A stretch of 53,150 bases of DNA from a virus (IMGVR_UViG_3300035698_013333:1-53150), one strand, 5' to 3'. Shown: positions 7,068-16,356, counted from the stretch's first letter. The notes: a model not told the origin generated them from the letters alone. Translations and numbers: made by a program.

Positions 7068-7760
7068 TCAATCGTAATCAGGTAACTTTTTACCCGGCCA
7101 TTTCTTCTCGAAATATTCTTTATCTTGCTTCAAGACTTCTTTTCTTCTGTGACCTTCTGAGCCTAATGTTACAGTTGAACCCCACATATGAGTAGACAAA
7201 GCTTCATATTCACGGTAATGCCCGAAATTTTCGGCATCTGCTCTATCCATAAAGTCTGTATCATCCCAGAACATTTTATATCCTTCATCAAATGTTCCTA
7301 TTTTTTCAAATACTGAGCCTCTTATTATCGTACAGGCTATTCCCCAAAGCGCTGTCTTGAAAAAATTCCGGTAATTATGAATCTTCCCGTGAACAAATCC
7401 AATAGGAGGGAATTTATTTAAAGATGATAGCATCTTGTCAATCGAGCCTCTGTTGATAAAAAATAAATCACTATCCATATAAAGTACATCAGGATATTTT
7501 TTGTATTCTTCGTGAATAGCATTAAGAACAAGATTACGGCCTCCCGCTATGCCTCTGTTTTCAGTAACAGTTATTAATCTGTCCTCTCCCTTTTTTCCGT
7601 ACTTTTTGAGCTCTTCTGAAGTTCCATCGGTTGAGCCATTGTCTACAGCCCAGACTCTTAAAGGTATATCAGTAGATTTTCTTAAAAAAAAGAAGAACGG
7701 TGCTACAAATTCCCTGTTATTTCTAAACAATACAGATACGTCTAGTCGTTCAATAGACAT
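7068..7760 (-). CDS. Glycosyltransferase family 2
   Basis: A 230-aa GT-A enzyme: VWAVDNGSTDGTSEEL as the nucleotide-binding turn, ENRGIAGGRN, the metal motif MDSDLFF, and the acceptor-side MFWDDTDFMDRA (ED-like motif). Complete for a single-domain GT2. Its start overlaps the preceding glycosyltransferase gene by 11 bp. Donor and acceptor cannot be read. Confidence 0.87.
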   Translation of the reverse strand: MSIERLDVSVLFRNNREFVAPFFFFLRKSTDIPLRVWAVDNGSTDGTSEELKKYGKKGEDRLITVTENRGIAGGRNLVLNAIHEEYKKYPDVLYMDSDLFFINRGSIDKMLSSLNKFPPIGFVHGKIHNYRNFFKTALWGIACTIIRGSVFEKIGTFDEGYKMFWDDTDFMDRADAENFGHYREYEALSTHMWGSTVTLGSEGHRRKEVLKQDKEYFEKKWPGKKLPDYD

Positions 7761-8586
7761 TTTTCACTCCCGCGGTTAACATTAATTCTATTTCTTCCTG
7801 AATGTTTTTAGGAGTATGCTTGTATATCTCCCAGAATCTATCGTCAATATTTTTTCCTATCTGCTTAAAATATCCTTTATGTTTTCCATCATCCTTAAAA
7901 AGTATCTCCCATCTGCCCTTACATCTCGAATGACCTAAATGCAGTCCGTGATATTCAAAGAAGCTATGGTCCGGCATTTTAAGGCCTGCTTCTTTAATCA
8001 AATGCCAGAGGGCATGCTGATTATCCATTTTCTTTAACTTATCATTATAAAATTCAGGAAAGCGTTCTTTATTAAATTCCTCTTCTTTGAATCTATAATC
8101 GTAATGAGTCATCATCACTCTCATAGCCTCTAAATATTCTTTTGTTTTAAAGAAATGCAGTCCTGTCATCCGGTGACCTCTTTGGTCAGGAGGGTCTATC
8201 TTGTCAGTATTGGAATAACAAGTATTATAATTTTTCAAAACATCTAAATGCTGTTCGAGCAACGATACATTTTCTTTAACAAGCCATATATCAATATCTC
8301 CAACATAAATATAATCAAAAAGGTCAAACTCTTTTGGATAATTGCACCAACGCAAAGTCTTTAGCATATCTGGATTATCTGAATACCATTTAAAGCTATT
8401 TTCGACAACGTGATAGTCTCCGTTGAAATGTCGAAGCAAATACTTAACATCTTCAGAGAGTTTGCCTTTATGTGACACCAGACAGCTGTATTGAGGGTAT
8501 GCTCGGTCTAAGAAGTGAAAGAAATATGGAATATAGGACTCATAGAGTTCGTTCGTTACCATGTAAATACAGAGCTTTTTATTCAT
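7750..8586 (-). CDS. Putative GT-A glycosyltransferase
   Basis: A 278-aa protein with an N-terminal strand KLCIYMVTNELYESYIPYF, then YIYVGDIDIW containing a DxD (GDIDI) and later DNQHALWHLI and HLGHSR, resembling GT8/GT6-like retaining enzymes more than GT2. Immediately upstream is a zinc-ribbon gene and downstream a GT2 gene it overlaps. Family placement is tentative; the DxD and overall layout favour a nucleotide-sugar transferase. Confidence 0.6.
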   Translation of the reverse strand: MNKKLCIYMVTNELYESYIPYFFHFLDRAYPQYSCLVSHKGKLSEDVKYLLRHFNGDYHVVENSFKWYSDNPDMLKTLRWCNYPKEFDLFDYIYVGDIDIWLVKENVSLLEQHLDVLKNYNTCYSNTDKIDPPDQRGHRMTGLHFFKTKEYLEAMRVMMTHYDYRFKEEEFNKERFPEFYNDKLKKMDNQHALWHLIKEAGLKMPDHSFFEYHGLHLGHSRCKGRWEILFKDDGKHKGYFKQIGKNIDDRFWEIYKHTPKNIQEEIELMLTAGVKNVY

Positions 8587-8589
8587 AAC

Positions 8590-8838
8590 TTAAAGTCCGG
8601 CATCTTTTATTATTAGCGGTTTCACTTTCTTATCACTCATACAAACTCTATTATAAGTATTGGGTTCTATTACAGGCGGTGATACATATTTTTTAGGGTA
8701 GAAGGTTGTCTTTTCACAATGATTACAAATTACAATTCCATCTTTATTTTTTAAAACAATATGGCAAGCAAAACCATCGCAATTAAGACACATACTAATA
8801 TGGAAATAATCAATATCTTTTAGTTCAAACTTTTTCAT
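8590..8838 (-). CDS. Zinc-ribbon protein
   Basis: An 82-aa protein with two CxxC pairs (CLNC and CNHC, plus an extra Cys) that make one likely zinc ribbon; the C-terminal half is basic and Pro-containing. It overlaps the upstream GT9-methyltransferase gene by 14 bp. Could bind nucleic acid or partner proteins; no family recognised. Confidence 0.65.
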   Translation of the reverse strand: MKKFELKDIDYFHISMCLNCDGFACHIVLKNKDGIVICNHCEKTTFYPKKYVSPPVIEPNTYNRVCMSDKKVKPLIIKDAGL

Positions 8839-10585
8839 TTCCGTTTATCCTGTCGAGAGCTAATACAATCATATCGTCTTTGCCGTCTCGCTGAATCATA
8901 TGGTGGTCAATTCCCCAGAGGTGCATTTTAATATCCCTGAAAATTCTGGCTACTGGAATAGAAATTATTATTATGCCGTCCGGCTTGCAGACTCGTTCCA
9001 GTTCCATCATTCCTTTACCCATACTTGGAATATGCTCCAAGACTTCACCGCACATTACCGTGTCAAATGAATCATCTGGAAAAGGAAGTTTATTAACGTC
9101 ACCATAGACAGCATTAAGGCCTTTCTTTTTCATTCTGTTAAGCCGTATTTTTGATATCTCGACTCCTGTTACTTCATAGCCTCTTTTCTGCAAGACTTCA
9201 ATACAATATCCGTCACCGGCTCCTACTTCTAAAACTGTTTTACCTTTTGAAAGCGACATCATACATTGAATTCTGTTCCATTGGCATTCTTCTGATTTGT
9301 AATGAGCTTCGTCAAGGCTTAAATCAACAGCAAATTTTTCGTTAACATCCTTAGAATCAATCAGGTTCTCTTCCTTCTTCGCAATCTTCGGCATAACTCT
9401 CATCTTGCTTATTGCACTAAATACCATTTCAGGAGTAATCGCATCCATACATTTAATCGGGAAGCCGTATTTCTGGGGACATTCTCTCCACCAGATTCCT
9501 TCTGACCACCATTTACCTTTACAATGAAACGGTGTTTCGATATTAATATTCGTATCATATCCAAAATAATGTACGGGAGTGGGGCCGAACAATACAATAC
9601 TTCTTGTTCTAACTGCCCGCGCTAAATGTACCAGACCACCTTCCGTATCAATATGAAAACAGGCTTTAGATAAAATTGCTGCAGACTGCTTGATAGTAGC
9701 TCTTCCGGTAAGGTCAACTACTCCTTCAATAACTGTTTCACAGTTAGAACCCAACTGAATTACTTTATAATTAAGCCCTTTCAGATATGTAACAACGGCT
9801 TTCCATTTATCCTCAAACCAACATTTCGTTTGACGACCTGTATCTGAGCCATTGTGAATTGTTACATAATCAGTTCCTTCGAGAAGCGTTGAAAGAGTAA
9901 AATCATCCGGCATAAGAGCAATCGAAAGGTCGTCATCTGTACCCTCAACGTCAGCTGTCATCCGGCCTAAATGTCTTTCGCCAAAATTAATTGACTGAGA
10001 TAATTCATAATTTTTATCAGGAAATGTTCTGTAAAACTTTTCATATGGAAGGAATAATTTATCTGTTATTTCTTTTTCTTTCTCGAATCTTCTGATATCT
10101 TGGTAAAAAACTTTTGTCATATATCTGTTGTCGTAAACAATATCGTAGCCCGCTGCTATTACTTTATTTGTCAGGTCCGGCCAGTAAGCGTTCTTCGCCT
10201 GAATGATTTTATCAACGGCAACATTGCCAATAACAGCATCGTAAGCTAGTTTATCCCTGAGGTATACGGTTATTTCAGAATTAGGCCATTTCCTTTTTAC
10301 TGCAGTAGCGAGCATAGCCAAAACAAGCGCATCTCCAACACCGCCTATTCGGATAATAGCTATTCTTATATCATCGGGATTAGTTTTACTTTGAAGATGA
10401 AACTCTTCTCTTTTTTGTTTCGGTGGAATCATCAGGCCTTTGTCATCGAGCAGAATTGCTTCTTTGGTTTGCTTTACTAAACGATGGGCTACTTGGTCAG
10501 ATACAATATAATCTCTGTTGGCTTCGTAAGTTTTCCCTGCGCTACTTAATTCCCCTCTTTTTCTAATCAGACGTATTTTAGGCAT
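8825..10585 (-). CDS. Fusion: GT9 (heptosyltransferase-like) glycosyltransferase plus methyltransferase
   Basis: A 586-aa protein in three parts. Residues 1-50 form a small phage-type module (KTYEANRDYIVSDQVAHRL, like short virion-region proteins). Residues about 70-390 are a GT9 GT-B domain: IRIAIIRIGGVGDALVLAML, VTIHNGSD, IDTEGGLVHLARAV and FGPTPVHYFG. Residues about 430-586 are a Methyltransf_11 domain: VLEVGAGDGYCIEV, LPFPDDSFDTV, CGEVLEHIP. Coupling transfer and methylation in one chain suggests a capped glycan. It directly follows the capsid gene. Confidence 0.88.
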   Translation of the reverse strand: MPKIRLIRKRGELSSAGKTYEANRDYIVSDQVAHRLVKQTKEAILLDDKGLMIPPKQKREEFHLQSKTNPDDIRIAIIRIGGVGDALVLAMLATAVKRKWPNSEITVYLRDKLAYDAVIGNVAVDKIIQAKNAYWPDLTNKVIAAGYDIVYDNRYMTKVFYQDIRRFEKEKEITDKLFLPYEKFYRTFPDKNYELSQSINFGERHLGRMTADVEGTDDDLSIALMPDDFTLSTLLEGTDYVTIHNGSDTGRQTKCWFEDKWKAVVTYLKGLNYKVIQLGSNCETVIEGVVDLTGRATIKQSAAILSKACFHIDTEGGLVHLARAVRTRSIVLFGPTPVHYFGYDTNINIETPFHCKGKWWSEGIWWRECPQKYGFPIKCMDAITPEMVFSAISKMRVMPKIAKKEENLIDSKDVNEKFAVDLSLDEAHYKSEECQWNRIQCMMSLSKGKTVLEVGAGDGYCIEVLQKRGYEVTGVEISKIRLNRMKKKGLNAVYGDVNKLPFPDDSFDTVMCGEVLEHIPSMGKGMMELERVCKPDGIIIISIPVARIFRDIKMHLWGIDHHMIQRDGKDDMIVLALDRINGNEKV

Positions 10586-10610
10586 TTGCTGACTCCGTTT
10601 GCGAATATAA

Positions 10611-10632
10611 GCAGGGAGCCGAAACTCCCTGC
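10611..10632 (-). terminator. Hairpin downstream of the capsid gene, possible weak terminator
   Basis: An 8-bp perfect stem GCAGGGAG/CTCCCTGC with a six-base loop, 28 bp past the capsid stop. The following minus-strand sequence TTATATT is only partly T-rich, so it probably attenuates read-through, or stabilises the capsid mRNA 3' end, rather than fully terminating. Confidence 0.55.
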
Positions 10633-10659
10633 CTAAATATTCATTGTTTTACATTCTAT

Positions 10660-11616
10660 TTAAGTAGAATGTTTAACAGCATAAGCTTCAACAACAGCGT
10701 CTTCTTCTTCAAGCTTGAAGTCGACTCGCATTGTCATTGTAACTTCTACGATTCTCTTTCTTGGAACACGGTCAAATTCATAAGTGATATCACGATGGAC
10801 ACCCCAAACGATGTTTGACGGTTTAATCAGGAATGCATAAGAGCCGTTAGAAGCCGGCGAAGCACTACCGATATTATAAGTAGAGATAGCCGGTACTTTA
10901 ACAACTGGAATACCCTGAAAATAAGGGTCTCTGTTTTCAAGCAGATACCTTACAAACGCTTGGTCTACGTTCTTGTCAGCAAGAGCCTTGACATAATCAA
11001 GTTTTGCTTTCGGTGATACGTAGAATCTCCAAGCAGATTCTTTCTTGAGATATTTTTCAGGAAGAATCTTCAGCATATCAAACAGGATATCGTCATCCAT
11101 TGTCTGAGAAGCAGCGTCCTCAGAATGGCTTGTAATCTGTTTGATAAGACCATCAAGAATTTCAAGATAGTCACTTGTTTCACCCGCCGTGTCACCCTGA
11201 ATGAGAAGTTTTTCAAGCTCGAAAGCCACTTCTTCATTCGTCATATCAAGAATAGTATCGAAAAGATTTTTGCCTTCAATACTATCTTCGAGTGCATCAT
11301 AACCGAGGTCAATCGCTACAATGATTTCCTGTGCATCAAGAGTAACTTTTGAAGTTGTTGGTTTTGATGTAGCCGATGGTATAGTTCCAACCACATTAGG
11401 TTTCTGAAGTATATCAGAACCCCAAGCAATTTTATCAATCTGTCTTTTATTTGCAATCATAGGAACTTTACGAACTTCCTTTAAAATAACAGATTCTGAA
11501 ATAACGCCCTGAACAAACCTTGCAGCTTGGTCAGGTGCTAACAATCCACCCGTAGAAAGGTCACTTGTGGTAAACGCTTTCTCAAGTATTTCATCGATTG
11601 ATAATCTCTTTGGCAT
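10660..11616 (-). CDS. Major capsid protein, HK97 fold
   Basis: A 318-aa protein with the HK97-type pattern: N-terminal arm, GGLLAPDQAARFV, P-domain helix NEEVAFELEKLLIQGD, A-domain region FYVSPKAKLDYVKAL, FQGIPVVKVPAI and a final beta strand TMRVDFKLEEEDAVVEAYAV. There is no fused scaffolding delta domain; scaffold-like coiled coil is at the end of the upstream 922-aa protein. Strong GGAGGT site and an extended -10 sequence upstream. About average size for the fold. Confidence 0.88.
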   Translation of the reverse strand: MPKRLSIDEILEKAFTTSDLSTGGLLAPDQAARFVQGVISESVILKEVRKVPMIANKRQIDKIAWGSDILQKPNVVGTIPSATSKPTTSKVTLDAQEIIVAIDLGYDALEDSIEGKNLFDTILDMTNEEVAFELEKLLIQGDTAGETSDYLEILDGLIKQITSHSEDAASQTMDDDILFDMLKILPEKYLKKESAWRFYVSPKAKLDYVKALADKNVDQAFVRYLLENRDPYFQGIPVVKVPAISTYNIGSASPASNGSYAFLIKPSNIVWGVHRDITYEFDRVPRKRIVEVTMTMRVDFKLEEEDAVVEAYAVKHST

Positions 11617-11647
11617 TTAAATTACCTCCGTTCTTCTGTTTGTTTTT

Positions 11648-11653
11648 ATTCTA
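11648..11653 (-). promoter_or_regulatory. Possible extended -10 promoter for the capsid gene
   Basis: TGGTAGAAT on the minus strand (-10 TAGAAT), about 30 bases before the capsid start, with no good -35. The same TGGTAGAAT occurs upstream of the protease gene (15277-15285), which supports use as a late promoter element. Confidence 0.4.
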
Positions 11654-11719
11654 CCAGAAGAAAGGCAGTGTTACCCGCACCTTCTTTGTTCAAATACTAT
11701 GCTTCTTGTTGCTTGTTGC

Positions 11720-14488
11720 TTAGTCTTTCTTTTCGTTACGAGGATGTTTTTCTCTTAAAACATTAGCAAAAACATCTTCTGTCTTGTCTTTCGTGCCTTC
11801 TGCGGAATCAAGTGATTTCTTGAGACCGAATTTCTCGGCTACTTTATCAAGAATCTCAGACTGAGATTTGATTGTTGCTTCAACGCCGACCATTCTTGCT
11901 TCAGCGTCATCAGTTACTTTTTTGTCGATAACTTCTGCATCAGCTTTAGCTTTGTCTGTAACAACCTTTTCTTCGGCTGTCTTTTTATCAGCTATAACTT
12001 TTGCATCTGCATCGGCTTTTTCTTTAGCGGCTGTTTCATCAGCTGCTTTCTTTACTTCGTCTTCCGTCAGCATAATACCTTTGTCATGCAGAAGAGTTTC
12101 AACACTCTCTTGCTTTTTGGTAAGTGCATCTACGGAAGCAACAATAGAGTCGAGTTTTTCCATAATTTCTTTCGTATCCATCAACTCTGCCTCCTTTTTG
12201 AGTTTATCGGTGTAACGGTCTTCTGCTTCGAGAATAATATCACTAAGCAGAGAAACAACTTCTTTCAATTTCGTTAAACGTCCTGAGGAAATGATTCTTC
12301 CTACCTTTTCTAAATCCACACGGGATTTTTCAAGTTTCATTTTTGGAGAATTCTCTTTAATAAACTTCTGGAATTCTTCAATAACTTTTTTTATTGCTCT
12401 TTCGGGCTCTGCAAGATAGTCATTCCCTGTTACGAGAAAAACCAGATTACTTTTAAAATAGACAAATGCTTCTGATATAATTGAATAATACAAGCCTTGC
12501 TTAAATGATTCAACTATATCTTTGGTGGTGAACCTTCCGTCATCATCTACTTTAGCGCCATCGTTTCTCTTTTCAGAATTATACAGCTTAACAAGAACAT
12601 CAATTACGATTCTTTCAAAACTTTTAAACTCTTTTTTCATTACAGTATCAAAGTTCTCTGAATCATATAGCATCGAAGTTAAAAGTAAATCCTGCAGAAC
12701 ATCAACTGCTGTTTCTGTACTACGATTAATAAAAATCCAATCAAAGCTAGCTTTGTATTTCTCGATAACTTTGATTACTATATCAGGAAAAATCATATCC
12801 ATCTTTCCGTAATACTCTTTACAGTGAGTAAGGATTTTTTCCTTTTGCTCTTTACTTACGGAAACGTTACTCTCCGTGCCAATAATTGATTTAACCACAT
12901 TGAAAACAGCTCTTGGTATTACCATAAGCTCTTCACCAACGATATCAGCGTACTGGAATTTATACGCGGTTAAATCATCTACATCATCGCCATCAAATAA
13001 CATAAAAGCCTGACTGAATTTCTCCATGTCATCTCCGGCCCATTCTGTTACTCTTCTTCTGGCTTTAGATGCTTCCCATATTTCTTCCTTCCCTGCTACG
13101 GGCAAATATGTCTTTTTCATATTAAAATTCCTATATAGGTATTTTTCTACATCTTGATTTTCCCAAGTTTGACCGTCTGACCTTTCTTCACGACCTATTG
13201 CTACTTGGAGATGTTTTATATTTTCAAAAAACTCTCTGCCATATTCAGCTTCAATTATTACATATTTTTCGCCTTTATGGCTAAAAAAATCTACAACTAA
13301 TCCGGTAACTCCATAACTTGTTCGGACTTTATCTCCTTCAACCCATTTACGAGCTTTATTAAAACCTGCTCTGACTAAGTCTACTTGTTTCATCCTAGCA
13401 AGAGTACCGCCGGCCTTGAGAGGACTGCTTTTTTTCCCATTCTTCCTAGCGATATGATGTTTAAGGCTTTCGGATGAAATTACTTTAATTCCACCATACT
13501 GTTTAAAACCTTTTAAAGCATTTTGACTGCTTTTAATCTTAGCCGAGCTTGAGCTATCAATTGACGCATGACCCCAAGAATTAGTAGTCCATTTAGCACC
13601 TTTGACATTTGCTGATTGCGTTGCTAATGCTTTTGAATATTTACCGGCTTCGCTTGCCTCGTAATTAGTACCCCATTTTTTAGAATGATGTTTGCCGAGT
13701 TTTTCCATTCCCTTAGAGGCAGTATAAAAAGCGTCAGCTTTATTCTTTTGTCTTGCGTTTCTTACTTTTTCTGATACATTGCCTTTGCCTGAGCTCTTTC
13801 TACCTACCCAAGTCATTTCATAGTTTGTATCAGAATAAGTGGTAAATGCTAATGCTGAACTAAACGGAGAATCATCTCCGGTAATATATTCTGGTTGATT
13901 TTTTCCTGAATGGTCTCTGCCTGCGGGACCCTGTACAGAGGGTACTGCTTTATCAATCGTCCTGACTTCACCTTCAATTACTTCTTTTCCGATATATCCT
14001 TTAGCCTCTTGAACATCACTCTCTGAAACCCTTAAAACTTCAGCGCCATGATGGAATATAAAACTATCTTCAACATCCTCATTGCCTGCGCCTGCGCCAC
14101 CGCCTCCTCCTCCACCACCGCCGCCACCGCCAAACTTTCCATCTTCGGCGTGGTAAGGATTAAATTTAAGAAGGTTTTCTCCGACATTCTGTCCAAAATA
14201 CGCTGATAGCTCATCAAAATACCATAACCAATGATGACCTTTAGCATTTACATACTCACCAACGACAGCCGGAACTTTATTAACCATTATTATCTCAACT
14301 ACTTTGATAACAGTTAAATTAGGAGCAACTGCGAACTCTCCCTTTTTCCACTTTTTATTAGCCTTTTCAATTTCTGGATTAAGTCTTTTGAAAAGCAATA
14401 TTTCTGCATCCGGTACAGCAGGTCGGTCAACAATAGCTATTCTGTCTACTCTATCTGCGTGTAGACGAAATTTAGCTTTAGGGGACAT
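11720..14488 (-). CDS. Mosaic head-assembly protein between protease and capsid
   Basis: A 922-aa protein built of unlike parts. Residues 1-35 (VDRIAIVDRPAVPDAEILLF) match the end of XkdF/S78-type prohead proteases. FNPYHAEDGKF leads into 12 Gly (120-131), a motif often seen before inserted domains in phage head proteins. Then come a basic unknown region, a KOW/SH3-like stretch (GDKVRTSYGVTGLVVDF) and a domain with RRRVTEWAG, AYKFQYADI and MVIPRAVFNVV found in phage head proteins. The last 150 residues are an Ala/Lys/Asp coiled coil like scaffolds. TAATG coupling to the protease. Confidence 0.65.
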   Translation of the reverse strand: MSPKAKFRLHADRVDRIAIVDRPAVPDAEILLFKRLNPEIEKANKKWKKGEFAVAPNLTVIKVVEIIMVNKVPAVVGEYVNAKGHHWLWYFDELSAYFGQNVGENLLKFNPYHAEDGKFGGGGGGGGGGGGAGAGNEDVEDSFIFHHGAEVLRVSESDVQEAKGYIGKEVIEGEVRTIDKAVPSVQGPAGRDHSGKNQPEYITGDDSPFSSALAFTTYSDTNYEMTWVGRKSSGKGNVSEKVRNARQKNKADAFYTASKGMEKLGKHHSKKWGTNYEASEAGKYSKALATQSANVKGAKWTTNSWGHASIDSSSSAKIKSSQNALKGFKQYGGIKVISSESLKHHIARKNGKKSSPLKAGGTLARMKQVDLVRAGFNKARKWVEGDKVRTSYGVTGLVVDFFSHKGEKYVIIEAEYGREFFENIKHLQVAIGREERSDGQTWENQDVEKYLYRNFNMKKTYLPVAGKEEIWEASKARRRVTEWAGDDMEKFSQAFMLFDGDDVDDLTAYKFQYADIVGEELMVIPRAVFNVVKSIIGTESNVSVSKEQKEKILTHCKEYYGKMDMIFPDIVIKVIEKYKASFDWIFINRSTETAVDVLQDLLLTSMLYDSENFDTVMKKEFKSFERIVIDVLVKLYNSEKRNDGAKVDDDGRFTTKDIVESFKQGLYYSIISEAFVYFKSNLVFLVTGNDYLAEPERAIKKVIEEFQKFIKENSPKMKLEKSRVDLEKVGRIISSGRLTKLKEVVSLLSDIILEAEDRYTDKLKKEAELMDTKEIMEKLDSIVASVDALTKKQESVETLLHDKGIMLTEDEVKKAADETAAKEKADADAKVIADKKTAEEKVVTDKAKADAEVIDKKVTDDAEARMVGVEATIKSQSEILDKVAEKFGLKKSLDSAEGTKDKTEDVFANVLREKHPRNEKKD

Positions 14489-15255
14489 TACTCACCTCCG
14501 ATGTTTTCTCGTTTGCCTGCTATTCTGACGGAAAACGCTTTGTATTTTCCTGTCAAAACTTTTTGCCATACTTCTTCGTCTCTAATTTTGATAGCTCCGA
14601 ACCAAGTACCTTTTGTAAGCTTTTTACCATAATAGTTCAAACCTTCATCCCAAGCAATAGCTGATTCTATTATGTCAGCATCCGTAGTTTCTTTTTTATG
14701 CATCTCGTCAATGTCACGGTATTCTATTAAAAATCCGTGAGCAACTTTCTCTATATCATCTGCAGAAATTACGTCACCATCGTGGTCAGCTTTCTCTGGA
14801 ACAAGAAAGACTCCGTAAACAATATGCTTACTTTTATCAAACTTAACTATTCGAACCTCTTCTGGTTCATCCTCTTCCTGAATAATACCCGTTGTGAATT
14901 TTTCGATATCTTCAGTAAGGATAAACGATTCAGAATTAGGAAAATAAACATCAGAAGAAACAGAGTCAGATGTTACACCTAAAAGTTTTTGAAATTCCGG
15001 TAACTGGTCTACTTCTATTTCTTGGTAAGCAACGATTTTGGCTTGATGTTTAGATATCCACTCGCTTATATCATTGATAGACCAATCTTTGTTTTTAGCA
15101 AAGATGTAGGTTATCATTCTTTTCTCTTCAAGACAATAAAGCGCTTTGATACCTTTTTCGGCATCAATAACTATTGTCCTGATTTTATGATTGGTATGTT
15201 TGCCTTCTTCGCCTATTACGGGGATTCTGATATTTTTATCATTCTCTTCGGGCAT
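14488..15255 (-). CDS. Prohead maturation protease (XkdF / S78-like)
   Basis: A 255-aa protein. The C-terminal half carries the XkdF-type serine peptidase region: YGVFLVPEKADHDGDVIS, DEMHKKETTDADIIESAIAW with a candidate catalytic His, and YKAFSVRIAG with the candidate Ser. The last strands of the fold appear to be encoded at the start of the next gene (VDRPA), so the protease looks split across a TAATG junction. Role: cleaves scaffold and capsid precursor inside the prohead. N-terminal 100 residues unrecognised. Confidence 0.75.
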   Translation of the reverse strand: MPEENDKNIRIPVIGEEGKHTNHKIRTIVIDAEKGIKALYCLEEKRMITYIFAKNKDWSINDISEWISKHQAKIVAYQEIEVDQLPEFQKLLGVTSDSVSSDVYFPNSESFILTEDIEKFTTGIIQEEDEPEEVRIVKFDKSKHIVYGVFLVPEKADHDGDVISADDIEKVAHGFLIEYRDIDEMHKKETTDADIIESAIAWDEGLNYYGKKLTKGTWFGAIKIRDEEVWQKVLTGKYKAFSVRIAGKRENIGGE

Positions 15256-15276
15256 TATTAACCTCTCTTGTTATTT

Positions 15277-15304
15277 ATTCTACCATATTATATCATAAGT
15301 TCAA
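15277..15304 (-). promoter_or_regulatory. Promoter upstream of the protease gene
   Basis: TTGAAC (15299-15304), 16-bp spacer, TAGAAT (15277-15282) with extended TG. The -10 block TGGTAGAAT is identical to that before the capsid gene. The 114-bp gap between MuF and protease genes otherwise holds only a possible MuF extension in another frame. Confidence 0.55.
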
Positions 15305-15369
15305 AGTAATTTTATAATCAATCCTTTTCCTTCTTCTTAAACTCTTTCAGAAACTTCTTAAAATCTTTG

Positions 15370-16356
15370 TCATCTCAACTCAATGTCTTCTCCGGCCCAC
15401 GGTGTTTGCGGGGTAGTCCAACCTTCAATAATAGCTTCTTCATCGCATCTGCAATTAACAACTTCATGTGACGGTGCATTAGAGTCAAACGGATGCATCA
15501 TCGGAGTGCCGGCTACGTCAAACGGCTCATCAATCTTAACTACCTGACCGTTTGCATAATCATGGCTCATTCTTGTTCTCTGGTCTACCAGAGCAAGCCA
15601 CATCTTGTATTCTATTCCATTCTTTTTATAGGTTTTGTGTTGAGCCATTACTTGTGCTGTGCCTGTTTCTGTTCGGGCAATTGTCATAGCTCTGCTTTTA
15701 TAAGTTTCTTCAAACAATCCTTTGATTCGTTTCCTGACAGAATATGGAGAGATTCCTTCTTCCATATAGCTCGTATAAAGCACTTGCCGAAAATCTTTCA
15801 AAGTCTTTTCTGTTATCAGGCCGGTAATCATTTTGCCTCTTTGAGCTAACTCAGATTTCATTGCAGGGTCCTTCAAATGAAAAGCCAAAGAAACGCCGAT
15901 TTGATTTAAAGCCTCTTGACCGCCCATCTCAGCCGCTTTCGGATACCATTTTTCAGCTACTGCTTCCATCCTCTCAGGCTTTACGTTTTTATCCCATCCT
16001 TTGATATATTTATCCAAAGTTGCACGCTGAGAGTCGTTCATAGCTTTCTCGATGTCTATATCATGAAACCCAAACTTCTTCTGGTACAGGTCGCTGTAGT
16101 GTCTTCGGGAGTAATTTTCGAGCTTCTTTAAAGTTCCTTCGCTTCCGAGCCATCGAAGCAGGGCTTTTTTCTGTCTCTGGAATTCTTTATAAACATCTTT
16201 ACTAAAGCCTTTAAGGACTTTAGTTTTAGCAACAGAATCCCTTTTAGGCAATTCAACGTTAGCCAGTACACGCTTTCGGTACTTTCTCACATTATCTTTG
16301 CCCTGCTGTGCTATCTTATTTGTCAGAGGATTAGTCTTTGTCTGTATTTTTATCAT
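15370..16356 (-). CDS. MuF / SPP1 gp7-like head morphogenesis protein
   Basis: A 328-aa protein from the ATG that overlaps the portal gene by 26 bp. The C-terminal MuF signature is clear: SRAMTIARTETGTAQVMAQ, WLALVDQRTRMSHDYANGQ and a final HEVVNCRCDEEAI. Members are minor capsid proteins bound to the portal. N-terminal half is helical and basic. An acidic-basic 17-codon stretch that looks like a continuation follows the stop in the +1 frame (see findings). Confidence 0.87.
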   Translation of the reverse strand: MIKIQTKTNPLTNKIAQQGKDNVRKYRKRVLANVELPKRDSVAKTKVLKGFSKDVYKEFQRQKKALLRWLGSEGTLKKLENYSRRHYSDLYQKKFGFHDIDIEKAMNDSQRATLDKYIKGWDKNVKPERMEAVAEKWYPKAAEMGGQEALNQIGVSLAFHLKDPAMKSELAQRGKMITGLITEKTLKDFRQVLYTSYMEEGISPYSVRKRIKGLFEETYKSRAMTIARTETGTAQVMAQHKTYKKNGIEYKMWLALVDQRTRMSHDYANGQVVKIDEPFDVAGTPMMHPFDSNAPSHEVVNCRCDEEAIIEGWTTPQTPWAGEDIELR

